21,605 nt of DNA from Chara braunii (GCA_003427395.1 BFEA01000209.1:2177425-2199029), one strand, 5' to 3'. Positions 1-8,965 are shown, counted from the first letter of the stretch. Program-made: numbers and translations. Notes: generated by a model not told the origin, from the letters alone.

Positions 1-121
1 CTGCGCTATTCAGCACTTTTGTATGTATGAGAATGCACATTGTCTGTCGAGATTCTACTCTCACCGCATTGTCCATTTCAGTCCTTTTCGTCACATTGCA
101 GTTCCTCGGTTATTACAAACA

Positions 122-1561
122 TCACATATCTATGCATGTAACACTCACTGTCTCCCTCACCCTGATTTCGACTAAAGTGCCTTCTGGCCGAGAGCAGTGC
201 TCCTCTTCCTCGCATAGCCTCGGTTTGACTCCTGCACCCTCCGACTGCCATTGTTGGAACTTCCTCCCACCTTCCTCGCTAAGTTCCACCAGTTTCACGA
301 AGTCACGAAGCTGTGGCCCTTCTGGGTCCTGCTCCTTCTTCACTTCGTACCAAGTACCTACCGGGTTCGGTACTGCCGGAGAGAGTATCTGTTTCCACTC
401 GTCTGGAATACTCTCCAGCACTACACTTCTCCTCTGTCTGATGTTCCTACCCGGTCTTAGGATGCTCTCTAGCTCCTCACTTGTTCGCCAATCCCCTGTA
501 AACTCATTCCAAAGATCTCTCAATCTTACCACCCCCCGCTTTATCCACGTCTTCCCAAAGCTGCCCGGTGTTGAGTTCGCCATCAGCATCCTCCCTCTAT
601 CATCCCTGATACGTTGGTTCTCAAAAATGATCTGCGATAAAACTTCCTCCTTTGTGTGCGGATCGCTGAGCATGTCCGGCTTCACCCGTCTCCATGCTTG
701 CAGGACCGCTTGCCAGAACTCAGATTTCAATTTACTCCTGAGGTATGACTCAATCCAAACGCAGGCCCAAACGTCCGACTGCCTTACCAATTGCCATTCC
801 CTGCTCAGGATGCGTTCTCCCAACAGGATCCAGTGCTTATCATTCTGTGTGATAATCGCTCTGACAACCCATCTGGCCAGCATAGCCAGATTTCTCCTGC
901 CTGGGTCCATCATGCCCAGCCCCCCTTCCCTTCTAGGAGCGCATATCAACTCCCATGCTACCTTAGACATCACTCCCTCTCCTTCTTCCGCATAGGGCTT
1001 CCAGATGAACGTTGAGGCTTTCCTTCGTACCACTGCCTGTATCTTCTTCCCTAGCGGTCTCACGTTCCCCACAAAGGTGAGGAGAGCGAAGAGTGCCACA
1101 TTTGCCACCAAGGCACGTCCGAATAGTGATAGGTGCGGGGCTTTCCCCCACACGGTCGTTCTCTGGAGTACCTTGTTTTGTAGAATCTCTTCCTGTCGGA
1201 GCGCGCACGAGGTGAGTGCCACTTGGACTCCTAGGAATGGTTCGGAGTTGTCACACTGGACCCGCTTCATACCCCAGTCCACCGCTGGGGAGTACTTCCG
1301 AGGTAGGAGGAAAACCGACTTAGACCAATTTATCGCCGCTTCCGACAACTCCTCATACTGTCTCAGACAGTGACGCAGTGCTGACATCGAATCTACTGTG
1401 TTGGCTGAGACCGCAAACAGGTCATCCGCCAACGCTTTTACCTTGCATGCACGCTTCCCCACATCTATGCCTAGGATCTGCGCATTGGTCCTAATGTTGT
1501 TCAGGGGGACTTCCAAGTGAATCACAAACAGCGCGCACCCAGTTGCAGAACACTTCCCCAA
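122..1561 (-). pseudogene. LINE ORF2 C-terminal part: RT catalytic box and connector
   Basis: This 479-codon frame continues the RT. LFVIHLEVPLNNIRTN is the segment that normally follows RxGCPLSP, and LADDLFAV is the palm motif C (the ADD box). Then come LINE thumb and connector blocks (FLGVQV, KAPHLSLFGRALVANV, then AWELICAPRREGGLGM and the N-A-M-L-A-R-W stretch) and a WIKRGVVRLRDLW block. That last block is shared with the second LINE at 19060-19100 (WVKHGVRRVGDLW), so both belong to related families. The first ~10 residues of the frame are out-of-frame readings of the preceding segment. The TGA at 122-124 comes from a frame slip, because similarity resumes in another frame towards base 1. 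Confidence 0.88.
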
Positions 1562-3341
1562 ACCCCATCCATTTGAGGGAGGTCAGGACGTATGACCAGT
1601 TTACCCGGTCATACGCCTTTTCCATATCCAGTAATAGGACGTTGACATCCAAATCCTCCTGGCTAACCACCTCCAACACTTCCACAGCCGTGACGATGTT
1701 CTCGTAGATAGAACGGCCTCTAACAAAAGCCGCCTGACCATCCTCCACTAAATTCGGTAGATACCTACCTAATCTTCGTGCTAAGACCTTTGCGAGGATT
1801 TTGTAGGATACGTTAAGGAGCGAGATGGGTCTCCAATTCCGTATTTCACTTGTATCCCCCTTCTTGAATAGAATAGAGATTATTCCTCTGCAAGCGCTGT
1901 CCGGTAGCTTCCCGCCCATCTGCATTTCATTATAGATCTCCACGAGGTCGTCTCCGAGCACCTTCCAGTGTTGTCGGTAGAACTCTATCGGGAGTCCATC
2001 GTTGCCTGGAGTCTTCCCATTTGCCATGGCCTTCAGGGCCTCCTCTGCTTCCTCCTTCGTAATTGGTCTGTCCAGGTCGAGGCGTCCCCGTGTGTGCAGC
2101 CTTACTGTCGTATTGTTCCAGTGATCTGAGTCGGCTGCTAGATCCGCATCTGCGCCTTCCCCCTGCCTTCTAGACGTTAGAATGTCTTGATAGTACAGTA
2201 CTGCATACTTGCACAGCTCCTCTGGTTCCACCACCACTGGTTCCCTGGAGTCGAAAGGGTGTCTGAGCTCTTTTAGTGTCGGAGTAGTTCTTGCAGGTGC
2301 TAACTTCTGGAAGGTTTCCCTGGACATCCTATCATACACTTCCAGTCCCTTGACCTTCAGTCTTTCCGCCCACAGATCTGATTTCTCTTGTTGCTTCTCA
2401 TCCCACTCAGCTAACCTTCTGACCCTCTCCTTTCCCCACGTCAATTCAGAGATAGGGTGTCTCTGCATTTTCTCCTCTGCCTCCTGTACTTTCTTCCGTA
2501 GTTTCCTCTCTTCCTTGTTCCTGGTCAACGCAAGTATCCTAGAGAAGACATCCAGCAGCTTCGACATAATCCTTGATCCCACTTCCCACCACTCTGCTAC
2601 CGTAGCAAACCGCTCTTTTTGCTTTTGCCACCGTTCCCAGAACCCTTGTGTCCATTGGTTTAACCCTTCGCACTGCAGATTCTGCGTGTTAAGCTTAAAG
2701 TAGCCCCTGCCTCTCTTGAACTCTTTCGCAAGATTGAAGAACCCAATTACCGGTTTATGATCCGAGACCGGGTTGTTGGCCTCCTCCACGTTGATCACCT
2801 GCTTCTTCAAGCTCCCTCCCACTAGCAGGTAATCCAGTCTCCTGACTTTCCTCCTGTGCGAGAACCAGGTGTAACCCGGTTCCGCTGGTCGCAGCTCCCT
2901 GTACACATCCTGCAAATCCAAGTCCAGCATCATGTCCACCAGAGCGAGGACGTCCTTGGCGCACCCTTGATCTCTTTGATCCGGCGGGGAGTCCAGAACT
3001 GTGTTCCAATCTCCGCCGATGATGATCTCGTCCACGTCTGGAAGGCACACTCGCAGCTCATCCAAAAAAGCCATTCTTTCCTTCCTTCTTGTCAGGGCAT
3101 AAACCGAGGCTACAGCCCACGTAACTTCACCGTGCCTCAGAGTCACCCAGGCCCAACGGCCCCAGAGGTCTGCATAATAGTCCACTATTTGCACCGCCAA
3201 GTCCCTGTGGATTAATATCCCCACCCCACCCCTAGTCCCTTGCGCCGCAGACCAAATTTGCGGCCCATCCCACCATCTCCCTAGTTCCCCCAGTTTATCG
3301 TTGTCTAGCTTCGACTCTTGCAGACAGGCTATCTGACTGCA
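1491..3341 (-). pseudogene. LINE ORF2 N-terminal part: APE endonuclease and first half of RT
   Basis: Open for about 617 codons from 3341, or 577 counted from the GTG at 3224. Counting from 3224, residues 70-74 read GGDWN and residues 154-156 SDH, the APE nuclease signatures that nick the target for target-primed reverse transcription. A charged linker follows. The RT then begins around residue 380 (ITKEEAEEALKAMANGKTPG), with NWRPISLLNVSYKILAKVLA as the fingers and LLLDMEKAYDRVNW at about 530-543 as palm motif A with its catalytic Asp. The frame ends just after FCNWVRA, where the next expected block (RxGCPLSP, motif B) is missing and the frame shifts. The protein cannot be functional as encoded. 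The family call is firm; the clade within LINEs is not decided. Confidence 0.9.
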
Positions 3342-3437
3342 ACATCAATGACAGCAACAGTAATATTAAGTCGCACTCACTCCAGCCCGGTACAGTATCT
3401 CCAGGTAAGTTCGCGTGCGCAGACCAATGCTTTAGGA
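3340..3437 (+). repeat. Direct-repeat unit, copy 1 (uninterrupted)
   Basis: The unit begins with caacatcaatgac, passes through cagtaatattaagtcgcac and ccggtacagtatctcca, and ends ggtaagttcgcgtgcgcag..ccaatgctt. The same string of blocks recurs at 3510-3540, 3663-3699 and 3851-3883 with about 85-90 percent identity, there split by two insertions. Copy 1 is therefore the pre-insertion state of copy 2. It starts exactly where LINE similarity ends, so the LINE 5' junction lies at or next to its left edge. Confidence 0.75.
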
Positions 3438-3540
3438 TAAAGACAAACACGTCACACTTTAGAGAAGTACGATGAAACACAACTCCAACTCCGAACAAGT
3501 CAATGTTAACAACATCAATGACCGGAAACAGTAATAGTAA

Positions 3541-3662
3541 GGGCCTCGCTCCACTACTCTCAAAATGTGCAAAACGAGAGTGAATCTTCCACTAGAACAT
3601 GGAAAGATACGTGGCCATGATTTTTGTCCTTTGTGCATTTCGCGAGCAGTGGAGCGAGGCCC
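3541..3662. mobile_element. MITE with GGGCCT termini and TAA TSD (Harbinger/Tourist-like)
   Basis: The termini are perfect inverted repeats for 15 bp (GGGCCTCGCTCCACT at the left, its complement at the right), with weaker pairing continuing to about 32 bp. The 122 bp body folds on itself and has no coding capacity. TAA stands on both sides (3538-3540 and 3663-3665), while the paralogous copy 1 has a single TAA at the matching place (3368-3370 region). A GGGCC-type terminus with a 3 bp TAA/TTA duplication is typical of Tourist-like MITEs moved by PIF/Harbinger transposases; that class assignment is inference. No transposase is seen in the window. Confidence 0.8.
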
Positions 3663-3699
3663 TAAGTCACACTCACTCCGGCCCGGTATGGTATCTCCA

Positions 3700-3850
3700 T
3701 GGGCCATGTCCCACTAGCGGAGGTCTAGTTCTGGTTTCGAGTATGCATGCCCCCCTGCCATCCGATCCGAAAATCTCACGGCCACAATGTGACCATGTTG
3801 AAAAATACAAGAAACATAAACTAAGCCCGTGGTAGTGGGACATGGGCCCA
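3700..3850. mobile_element. MITE-like inverted-repeat element, 151 bp
   Basis: The left end tgggccatgtcccacta (3700-3716) pairs with the right end tagtgggacatgggccca (3833-3850), with one base missing on the left. In copy 1 of the host repeat the flanks gtatctcca and ggtaagtt are directly joined, so this block is an insertion. The TSD is unclear: CCA occurs on both sides but overlaps the terminal repeat. No coding capacity. The superfamily is undecided. Confidence 0.7.
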
Positions 3851-3942
3851 GGTAAGTTCACGGGTGCAGTCCAATGCTTCTGGCATAGCCATGGTTTTAA
3901 CTTTTAGCAAAGTCGTTTTCCTCTTTTTTTTTTCATTTTTAA

Positions 3943-3955
3943 CTTTTAATAACAA
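3943..3955 (+). repeat. TSD of U6 retropseudogene 1, left copy
   Basis: cttttaataacaa is identical to 4091-4103, directly after the A-rich tail of the U6 copy. Thirteen exact bases fit LINE-type target-primed reverse transcription. Confidence 0.85.
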
Positions 3956-3958
3956 AAA

Positions 3959-4062
3959 GTCCTTCGGGACATCCATTAAAATTGGAACGATATAGAGAAT
4001 ATTAGCATGGCCCCTGCACAAGGATGACACACATAAATTGAGAAATGGTCCAATTTCTTTTC
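3959..4062 (+). pseudogene. U6: U6 snRNA retropseudogene (copy 1)
   Basis: Near full-length U6: it starts gtccttcgggacatcc, then aaaattggaacgat, agcatggcccctg, caaggatgacac, and ends gagaaatggtccaatttctttt, the plant-type 3' part. U6 is the catalytic snRNA of the spliceosome. This copy is not functional: the essential ACAGAGA box reads ATAGAGA, and many differences from the plant consensus are CG to TG or CA, as expected from decay of methylated DNA. There is no USE or TATA box at the spacing used by plant U6 genes. An A-rich tail (4063-4090) and a 13 bp duplication on both sides show it was copied from RNA by LINE machinery. Confidence 0.92.
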
Positions 4063-4090
4063 AAAAAAAAAACAAAACAAAACAAAAAAC

Positions 4091-4103
4091 CTTTTAATAA
4101 CAA
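4091..4103 (+). repeat. TSD of U6 retropseudogene 1, right copy
   Basis: Perfect match of the 13 bp at 3943-3955. It fixes the right boundary of the U6 insertion just after the A-rich tail. Confidence 0.85.
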
Positions 4104-4163
4104 TCTTCTAAAGCTTCTACAGCATATATATTCATGGCTTCCAGCGAACGTTTCCCACAGAAA

Positions 4164-4232
4164 GCTGCACAAGTGAAAACAGATCAGCTTCATAAGTGAA
4201 AACAGACCAGCTGCATAAGTGAAAACACGATG
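4164..4232 (+). repeat. Tandem repeat, three units of 23 bp
   Basis: Units at 4164-4186, 4187-4209 and 4210-4232 share gctNcaYaagtgaaaaca with few changes. The array is short and not coding in any convincing frame. No function can be assigned. Confidence 0.8.
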
Positions 4233-5385
4233 TGAGCTCCTAGACCGCTGAACAGATGTCTCTTCGCGATGACCTTGCCGGCATGCTTTGGTCTTCGCCA
4301 ATCCGTCCCCTTCCTCTTCTTCCTTCTCGCATTTCCTCTTTTTTTTTTTTAAATCCTTATTTAATTTTCGCCTCCCGGTTTTCTGACACTCGTCGATGCA
4401 AATCTTTGTTGTCAAAAAATAAAAAATAAAACATCTTTGTTGAGAGTAACATACAAGAGAAATAGATAACAGAGAGAGGAGGAGGAGAGATGGAGAGCGA
4501 TTTGTTTTTCCCTTTTCTGTCACCTTTCTATCTTGACATCCAGAAAAATCCTACTACCTTTATCGTCAGCGAAGTTTTTCTTTTAATTTTGTCATTCAGA
4601 GAAGTCCTACTTCCTTCAGCTGAATTGGTGTGACACTTACTATTAAAAAAAAAAAAAAAAAACTATTTAGGTAATCAATTGAACTCAATCCAATCAATCA
4701 TGAAAGCAATCTATTACCGAACCAAAGCACACATGTACGCCGCGGTACGAGATTGCATTCGTGGGTGGGTATGGCACCGAGACCAGTTTCGACCGCTGCC
4801 ACGCAGGGTCTTCCTCAAGGGGAGAACCACCTCACTTCGACCCTCAAGTACTTCTCTCATCCACTTTCCCACCTCCGCTGCCTGATCCGCTATGGCCTCC
4901 AGACATGGTAGCAGTCCTCGCGGCGTACTTCCTTCAGCCTAGCAAAGCTTCGGACGACAAACATGTGTGATGGATGGTAAGCTGGCATCAGCAGCCACCT
5001 GCTATTCCAGTAGGAATCCAACGTCCTCCCGAGGGCATCATTGCAGTCAGATACATCCCTGGCTGGCCATAATTGCGGCCGGATGCATCTAGTGAAGTCC
5101 CCTGTAGTGTGAATACGCCGTGACTCCGACTTAATCTAAAATTCAAGCAGAGCTTTCGATGGCCTAGATGATGGCGATGGACGGTATGATAACATCTGCA
5201 TCCTTAATCGTCTTCACAACCAGCTCTGCGTTTGGCCGATCATTATAATCCACCTGCACGACGGAAGGTCGGTCGGTCGGTTGGTGACAAACAACAAGAA
5301 GGGGAACAAGAGGCGACAGATTATCAGCTGATTTGTTATTTGAATTTGAGTTTGCTTCTTACGGCATTGTTTTTTCCCCTTTGGT
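4233..5385. other. No gene recognised
   Basis: Mixed sequence with T-rich and A-rich runs (about 4330-4350 and 4646-4662). The stretch 4730-4975 is more GC-rich and has overlapping short open frames without recognisable motifs. A small inverted repeat occurs around 5048-5092 (agatacatcc against ggatgcatct). It may be remnant transposon DNA, but nothing supports a named family. Confidence 0.5.
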
Positions 5386-5455
5386 ACCCCCAACCCACCC
5401 CCGCCCCCACTCCTGCCCACACTCCTGCCCCCACCCCATCTCCTCACTCCTCCGA
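5386..5455 (+). repeat. C-rich tract, potential i-motif / G-quadruplex
   Basis: Repeated runs of three to five C separated by short A/T/G spacers, including two actcctgccc repeats. The minus strand is correspondingly G-run rich and could form G-quadruplexes. It is not convincingly coding: the short Pro/Thr-rich open frames over it follow from composition. From 5456 to 5794 no further structure is seen. Confidence 0.6.
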
Positions 5456-5794
5456 TGAAAAAAATGAGAGGCAGGCTTCACCACACCATGTGCCTGTTTC
5501 GTCTAAACCACCAGTCCATCCGAGCCTCTTTTCTCCGATTCGGAAGTGCTCTGCTACACAACTCAAAAAACAAAATGAACCCCCCCACGCACGAAATTGC
5601 CAGTCTTTTCTATCCGGTATGCGCAACCCACAATTTTGCAGCAGGTTAACCGCCATGTGCGAACACGACAGCTGTGAAACGCACTGGTGGCTTAACATTC
5701 CGCAGTATTAAAAAAATCTCCGCTCGTCACTACAGATGCTCTCGTCACATGAAGACAGAGATAATCAGCAACAAAGACAGAGGTAGAGAGTACT

Positions 5795-6012
5795 AGAGAC
5801 AGAGGGATGAAGACACTAGAAACATGTCTCTAGAGAGCCACCACAGACAGAGATGGCAACACACTAGAAACATGTTGCTATAGACACTGGAGACAGAGGG
5901 ATGGACACACTAGGAACAGCTGTCTGGAGGCACACTAGATGGACACGCTAGGAACATCGCTCTGGAGACACACTAGAGACAGAGAGATGGATACACACAC
6001 TAGATACAGAGA
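5795..6012 (+). repeat. Degenerate minisatellite, period about 50 bp
   Basis: At least four imperfect units built from gagacagagRgatg, then acacactagRaacat, then a variable end such as gtctctag or cgctctggag. Units drift in length and several contain small palindromes (ctagag, acatgt). It ends near 6012. From 6013 to 6488 there is T-rich sequence, a GA-rich stretch (6188-6225) and a degenerate duplication of a taaggttYcttgctgt block (about 6152 and 6242), but no gene. Confidence 0.7.
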
Positions 6013-6488
6013 CATGCAGACGGTCCATTTGTTATGTTCCATAACTTCCATGCTATCTTTTGTTCGGGGAGAGTTTTTTTTTTGGCCGTTTTTCCTTCTT
6101 TTGCGAAAGACGGAAAAGGACGGTGGGGACCACTTTCAAGTTACAACATGTGTAAGGTTCCTTGCTGTGTCACTGGAGGCCTTCTGGAGAGAGAGAGGAG
6201 AGGAGAGGGGGGAAGGGGAGGGGGTTGCACCTGCGACCTATGTAAGGTTTCTTCAACTTTCTTGCTGTTTCCTGGGACTTTTTTTTTTAACTTTTTTTAA
6301 AAACTTTTACGACCAAGTCGTATCCTTTTACCGCTCATGACTGGAGCTATCTTTTTTTTTTATTTTATTTTTAATACAGCTATCCTACGTAGTACTTTCC
6401 ATGTACAAGACGACCACTCAAGCAAAAACTACTGAAAAGATGATGTTTTTCAAGTTTCAACAACATGTGATAGACTGTTGGACTTGTT

Positions 6489-6560
6489 AGACTTTCCAAA
6501 AACTAGAAAAGGACGAAGAACAAGAGACTTTCCAAAAACTAGAAAAGGACAAAGAACAAC
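6489..6560 (+). repeat. Tandem duplication of a 36 bp unit
   Basis: Units 6489-6524 and 6525-6560 are nearly identical (agactttccaaaaactagaa...), with one internal G/A difference and a last-base change. The close match suggests a recent tandem duplication. An A-rich run follows (6586-6620). Confidence 0.85.
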
Positions 6561-6872
6561 AACAAGAAAGGCAGTGAAGCGGATTGAAAAAAAAGAAAAA
6601 AAAAAAGAAAAAAAAAAAAACACTTAGCATCTATCCACCTGGTCCTAGGTCTCTGTTATCTCAGCAGTCAGACGAAATGAACTAGTTAGAATTTAATTCA
6701 ATTTATTATTTAATAATTTTTAATAAGTTTAATTAAGTTTAATCAGTTTAATATCTACCAAGTGATCTGAAGTTACTGAACCATAAAAAAAAATAAAAAT
6801 AAAAAAAGTGACTGAACCATACCAAGTTTACCCGATCTGTATGAGCACAACTATGGGGCTAATGACCAACAA

Positions 6873-6991
6873 GCCTACCTTCTTCCCGCGAATACAACGT
6901 ACGGTCATTATAGCTGTATCTAGACTGAAAGATGCCTCTAATACAGCTGCTATAATGACCAAATACAACGTATTCGGGGGAAGAAGGTAGC
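6873..6991. repeat. Long inverted repeat (fold-back) next to a SINE head
   Basis: The left arm (6873-6919, gcctaccttcttccc ... tagctgtat) and the right arm (6941-6991, atacagctgctataatgacc ... gaagaaggtagc) pair over about 45 bp with small gaps, leaving a ~21 nt loop. The outer end of the right arm overlaps the start of the tRNA-like A box of the SINE at 6981. A transcript through it would form a long hairpin. Confidence 0.75.
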
Positions 6992-7190
6992 TCAGCTGGT
7001 AGACCAACGAGAACTGTTGAAATACAGACCCAAGTTCGAATCCTGATGGCCCTAGATGTGTATGCAATGAAAAAATTATGAATTAACTGTGGCTGGTCAC
7101 CTTGATGATGATATCTCAAGGCTGCCACCCTTAACAACAACAACAACAAAAAAAATAAAAAAAAATAAAAAAAAAATAAAAATAAAATCT
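6981..7190 (+). mobile_element. tRNA-headed SINE-like element
   Basis: A Pol III type 2 internal promoter is visible: A box TAGCTCAGCTGG (6988-6999) and B box GTTCGAATCC (7034-7043), 46 bp apart as in a tRNA. The acceptor arms do not pair, so it is not a working tRNA. An unrelated body follows (7053-7130), then a (aac)n and A-rich tail (7133-7190). That head-body-tail layout is that of a tRNA-derived SINE, which depends on LINE enzymes to move. Flanking duplications are not clear because the left flank is a fold-back. Confidence 0.65.
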
Positions 7191-7362
7191 GTGGGACTAG
7201 TCATCATATGGGTGTTGCAGATCGTCCACAACGCTCAAGGTACATCACATCAACCATGCCTGTGATAACACAACCTCCGGATTTCAAATCCACAACTTCC
7301 CTGCAGCCAACATCCCCGCCTTTTTGTGTCCAAGGCTCCCAAGCTAGTTTTTTTTTCTTCTA
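7191..7362. other. No gene recognised
   Basis: Unique-looking sequence between the SINE tail and the next hairpin, with no open frame or repeat that can be named. Confidence 0.4.
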
Positions 7363-7385
7363 GTACCTTTGTCGGTTCGAAAATA

Positions 7386-7480
7386 CTCGGCCTCCGACCT
7401 TTCAGGAGGCCGAAACGAAATGACGACCGCCGATCGGATTTATCAACGGCGGGCTCGGCCTCCTGAAAGTTCGGAGGTAG
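7386..7480. repeat. GC-rich fold-back element
   Basis: The arms cggcctccgac.tttcaggaggccg (7388-7412) and 7456-7478 are inverted copies (about 22 of 25 positions). Inside them ccgccg/cggcgg (7427-7453) forms a second stem, and each arm is itself nearly palindromic (cggcctcc ... ggaggccg). Related strings ending gaaaata lie on both sides (7363-7385 and 7484-7500), perhaps a duplicated target. It is probably a small non-autonomous element; the class is unknown. Confidence 0.6.
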
Positions 7481-7504
7481 CCCAGTACTTGTCGAAAATA
7501 GGCG

Positions 7505-7620
7505 CGGAGGTACTAGTGGTTTAAGCCACCTGGACCTCCGAGCCTCTTACGAGAGGCTTGATTCCCCCTGAGCAGCAAGATTTGCCGAAACACCACCATG
7601 ACTTTTTTTTTTTTTTTTTA
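7505..7620 (+). mobile_element. Possible tRNA-derived SINE remnant
   Basis: tagtggtttaag (about 7514-7525) resembles an A box and ggcttgattccc (about 7556-7567) a degenerate B box, at roughly tRNA spacing. A T run follows at 7603-7619. A related string (ggtactgatggtttaagc) recurs near 7717. The pairing ggaggt...acctcc also makes this a plain hairpin, so the SINE reading is weak. Confidence 0.3.
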
Positions 7621-7868
7621 TGGCTGGTGCCATCGGCCATTTTGGTCCGGTAGCCCCGAGTCTCCAAAACTTTCGGATTGGCTCGATTTCAATTCTCACG
7701 TTCACCTGGGCAAACAGGTACTGATGGTTTAAGCACACCTGTACATCCTGACAATCCACAGGTTGAACAGGGGGTGCCTGGCTTTGGCTGTACGAGCCTG
7801 GCCAAACCGGGCTAAATTCATTCATGATGGAAAAACTCTCAGAAATGCGCAGAAGGGTGTGGTTGTGG

Positions 7869-8078
7869 TTTAAGTACCGCAAAAAAAAACAAAAAAAAAA
7901 AACAAAAAAAAAAAAAAACTTGCGGTTTAGCTGTCATAGTGGTGGTCCCCTCCTTTCATATTGTTACCTTTATGCTTGCCGGGGACAAGTAACCGGACTG
8001 GATCCCTCCCAGAAGAAGAAAAAAGGGTTTCTAACTTTTCTTTACCTTTACCGCTAGCACTGCAGGTGGGCGTTTCAG

Positions 8079-8152
<74 letters not shown>

Positions 8153-8175
8153 TATTAACAACAACAACAAAAAAA
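7869..8175 (+). repeat. A-rich low-complexity tracts and (aac)n
   Basis: There is an A-rich tract at 7880-7918, bounded by short inverted strings ccgcaa/ttgcgg, and an almost pure ~72 bp poly-A at 8079-8150. Next is a (aac)n plus poly-A piece (8153-8180) like the SINE tail at 7133-7150. These are probably retroelement tails. Lysine-rich and phenylalanine-rich frames here are artefacts. From 8181 to 8645 no gene is seen. Confidence 0.75.
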
Positions 8176-8645
8176 AAAAGGAAGTCAGAAAGCCAAAAGA
8201 GTTTTGAAAAACAACAGGCATGATCAGTCAAACACAGACACTCACCCGCCACTTGGCGACTTCTGGTGTCTTCCCTGGAGAATATGCGGGGACCACAATC
8301 ACAGTGCGACAACGGCATTATGTCAGGCAAAGCACTTCTTCGTCGGCTTCCCCTCTTCCCCCTGCCACCATCACCTCAAAGAGAGAAAAAACAAAGAACA
8401 CCTTCGAGCGGCTTCTCCCCCACCCTGAGTACCGGCCCCCATCGAGTAGACCCAGTGTCTAGGGCCAACACTCTCCCACACACCACACACAACCAACTCA
8501 CACTCACACTCAACTCGTCGGGTAACCAGCTCAGAAATTCTACCTGGATGTGGTGGCCCATGGACAAACCGTTGGGTAAGCAGTTGTGCTGGATGGGAGC
8601 AGAGTGTGCGACTACTGCCTGTGTGGTGGATGCCTTTGTGTGGTG

Positions 8646-8710
<65 letters not shown>
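8646..8710 (+). repeat. (TG)n microsatellite
   Basis: Thirty-odd uninterrupted TG units. All Cys-Val or Thr-His frames across it are composition artefacts. Confidence 0.95.
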
Positions 8711-8712
<2 letters not shown>

Positions 8713-8787
8713 TTGAAGGACACTACAGCCATGCAAGGGTGCGGTGGATATCACGACTGACATGGATCCACTTTTGTACACCGTGTC

Positions 8788-8965
8788 ACGGCTGTAGTGG
8801 TTAAGAGACTTGGCTCTTGAGGCTGACGGCGCCGGTTCACATCCGCGCACACACGCCGCATGGAGGAGGTCCTGCGGCTGATAACGAACGGACTTTTGCC
8901 TGTGGGTCACTTCAGAATTCCTGGTTCAATTTTTGACGATTTGAAAGAAAAAACTCAAAAAGGAT
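8788..8965 (+). mobile_element. tRNA-like SINE head with inverted upstream partner
   Basis: A-box-like TAGTGGTTAAGAG (8795-8807) and B-box-like GGTTCACATCC (8834-8844) lie 39 bp apart, slightly short for a tRNA, and resemble a decayed Ser/Leu-type tRNA gene. A body follows, ending in a short A-rich stretch (8945-8965). Bases 8787-8799 (cacggctgtagtg) are the inverted partner of 8721-8733 (cactacagccatg), so the 5' end sits in a hairpin. SINE is the better reading than a true tRNA gene, because no cloverleaf forms. Confidence 0.45.

Larger units (their letters stand above)
1..3341 (-). mobile_element. 5'-truncated LINE (non-LTR retrotransposon), broken
   Basis: On the minus strand the order is APE-type endonuclease, linker, reverse transcriptase, then the long C-terminal region of plant LINE ORF2 proteins. 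Coding similarity can be followed upstream to about 3341, where the reading still gives IACLQESKLD, the start of an APE endonuclease with its catalytic Glu. The first few residues, all of ORF1 and the 5' UTR are absent, so the copy is 5' truncated. At the other end the frame breaks at about 120-125, but a different frame continues to base 1 with LINE-like residues (EELQCDEKD, stop, NGQCGES), so the element runs out of the window before its zf-RVT knuckle and A tail. No TSD can be checked because the 3' end is missing. The copy is dead: one internal deletion, frame changes and stops. Confidence 0.9.
3510..3883 (+). repeat. Direct-repeat unit, copy 2, split by two insertions
   Basis: The blocks at 3510-3540, 3663-3699 and 3851-3883 line up in order with copy 1 at 3340-3437. 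The two gaps relative to copy 1 are filled by the inverted-repeat elements at 3541-3662 and 3700-3850. About 70 bp without clear similarity separates the copies. Confidence 0.75.

Noticed and set aside
1-121. 3' UTR of the minus-strand LINE
   Set aside because: Another frame here still shows LINE-like coding similarity, so the ORF2 end lies outside the window.
3959-4062. Functional U6 gene
   Set aside because: The ACAGAGA box is mutated, promoter elements are missing, and the tail plus TSD show it is a retrocopy.
4164-4232. CRISPR-like array
   Set aside because: Three contiguous 23 bp units without spacers in a eukaryotic setting: a simple tandem repeat.
6981-7054. Functional tRNA gene
   Set aside because: A and B boxes are good, but the acceptor and anticodon stems do not pair; a SINE head fits better. 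The same holds for 8788 and 18235.
8371-8910. Long open frames across the (TG)n repeat
   Set aside because: Dinucleotide repeats lack stops in several frames; the His-Thr and Cys-Val strings are artefacts.
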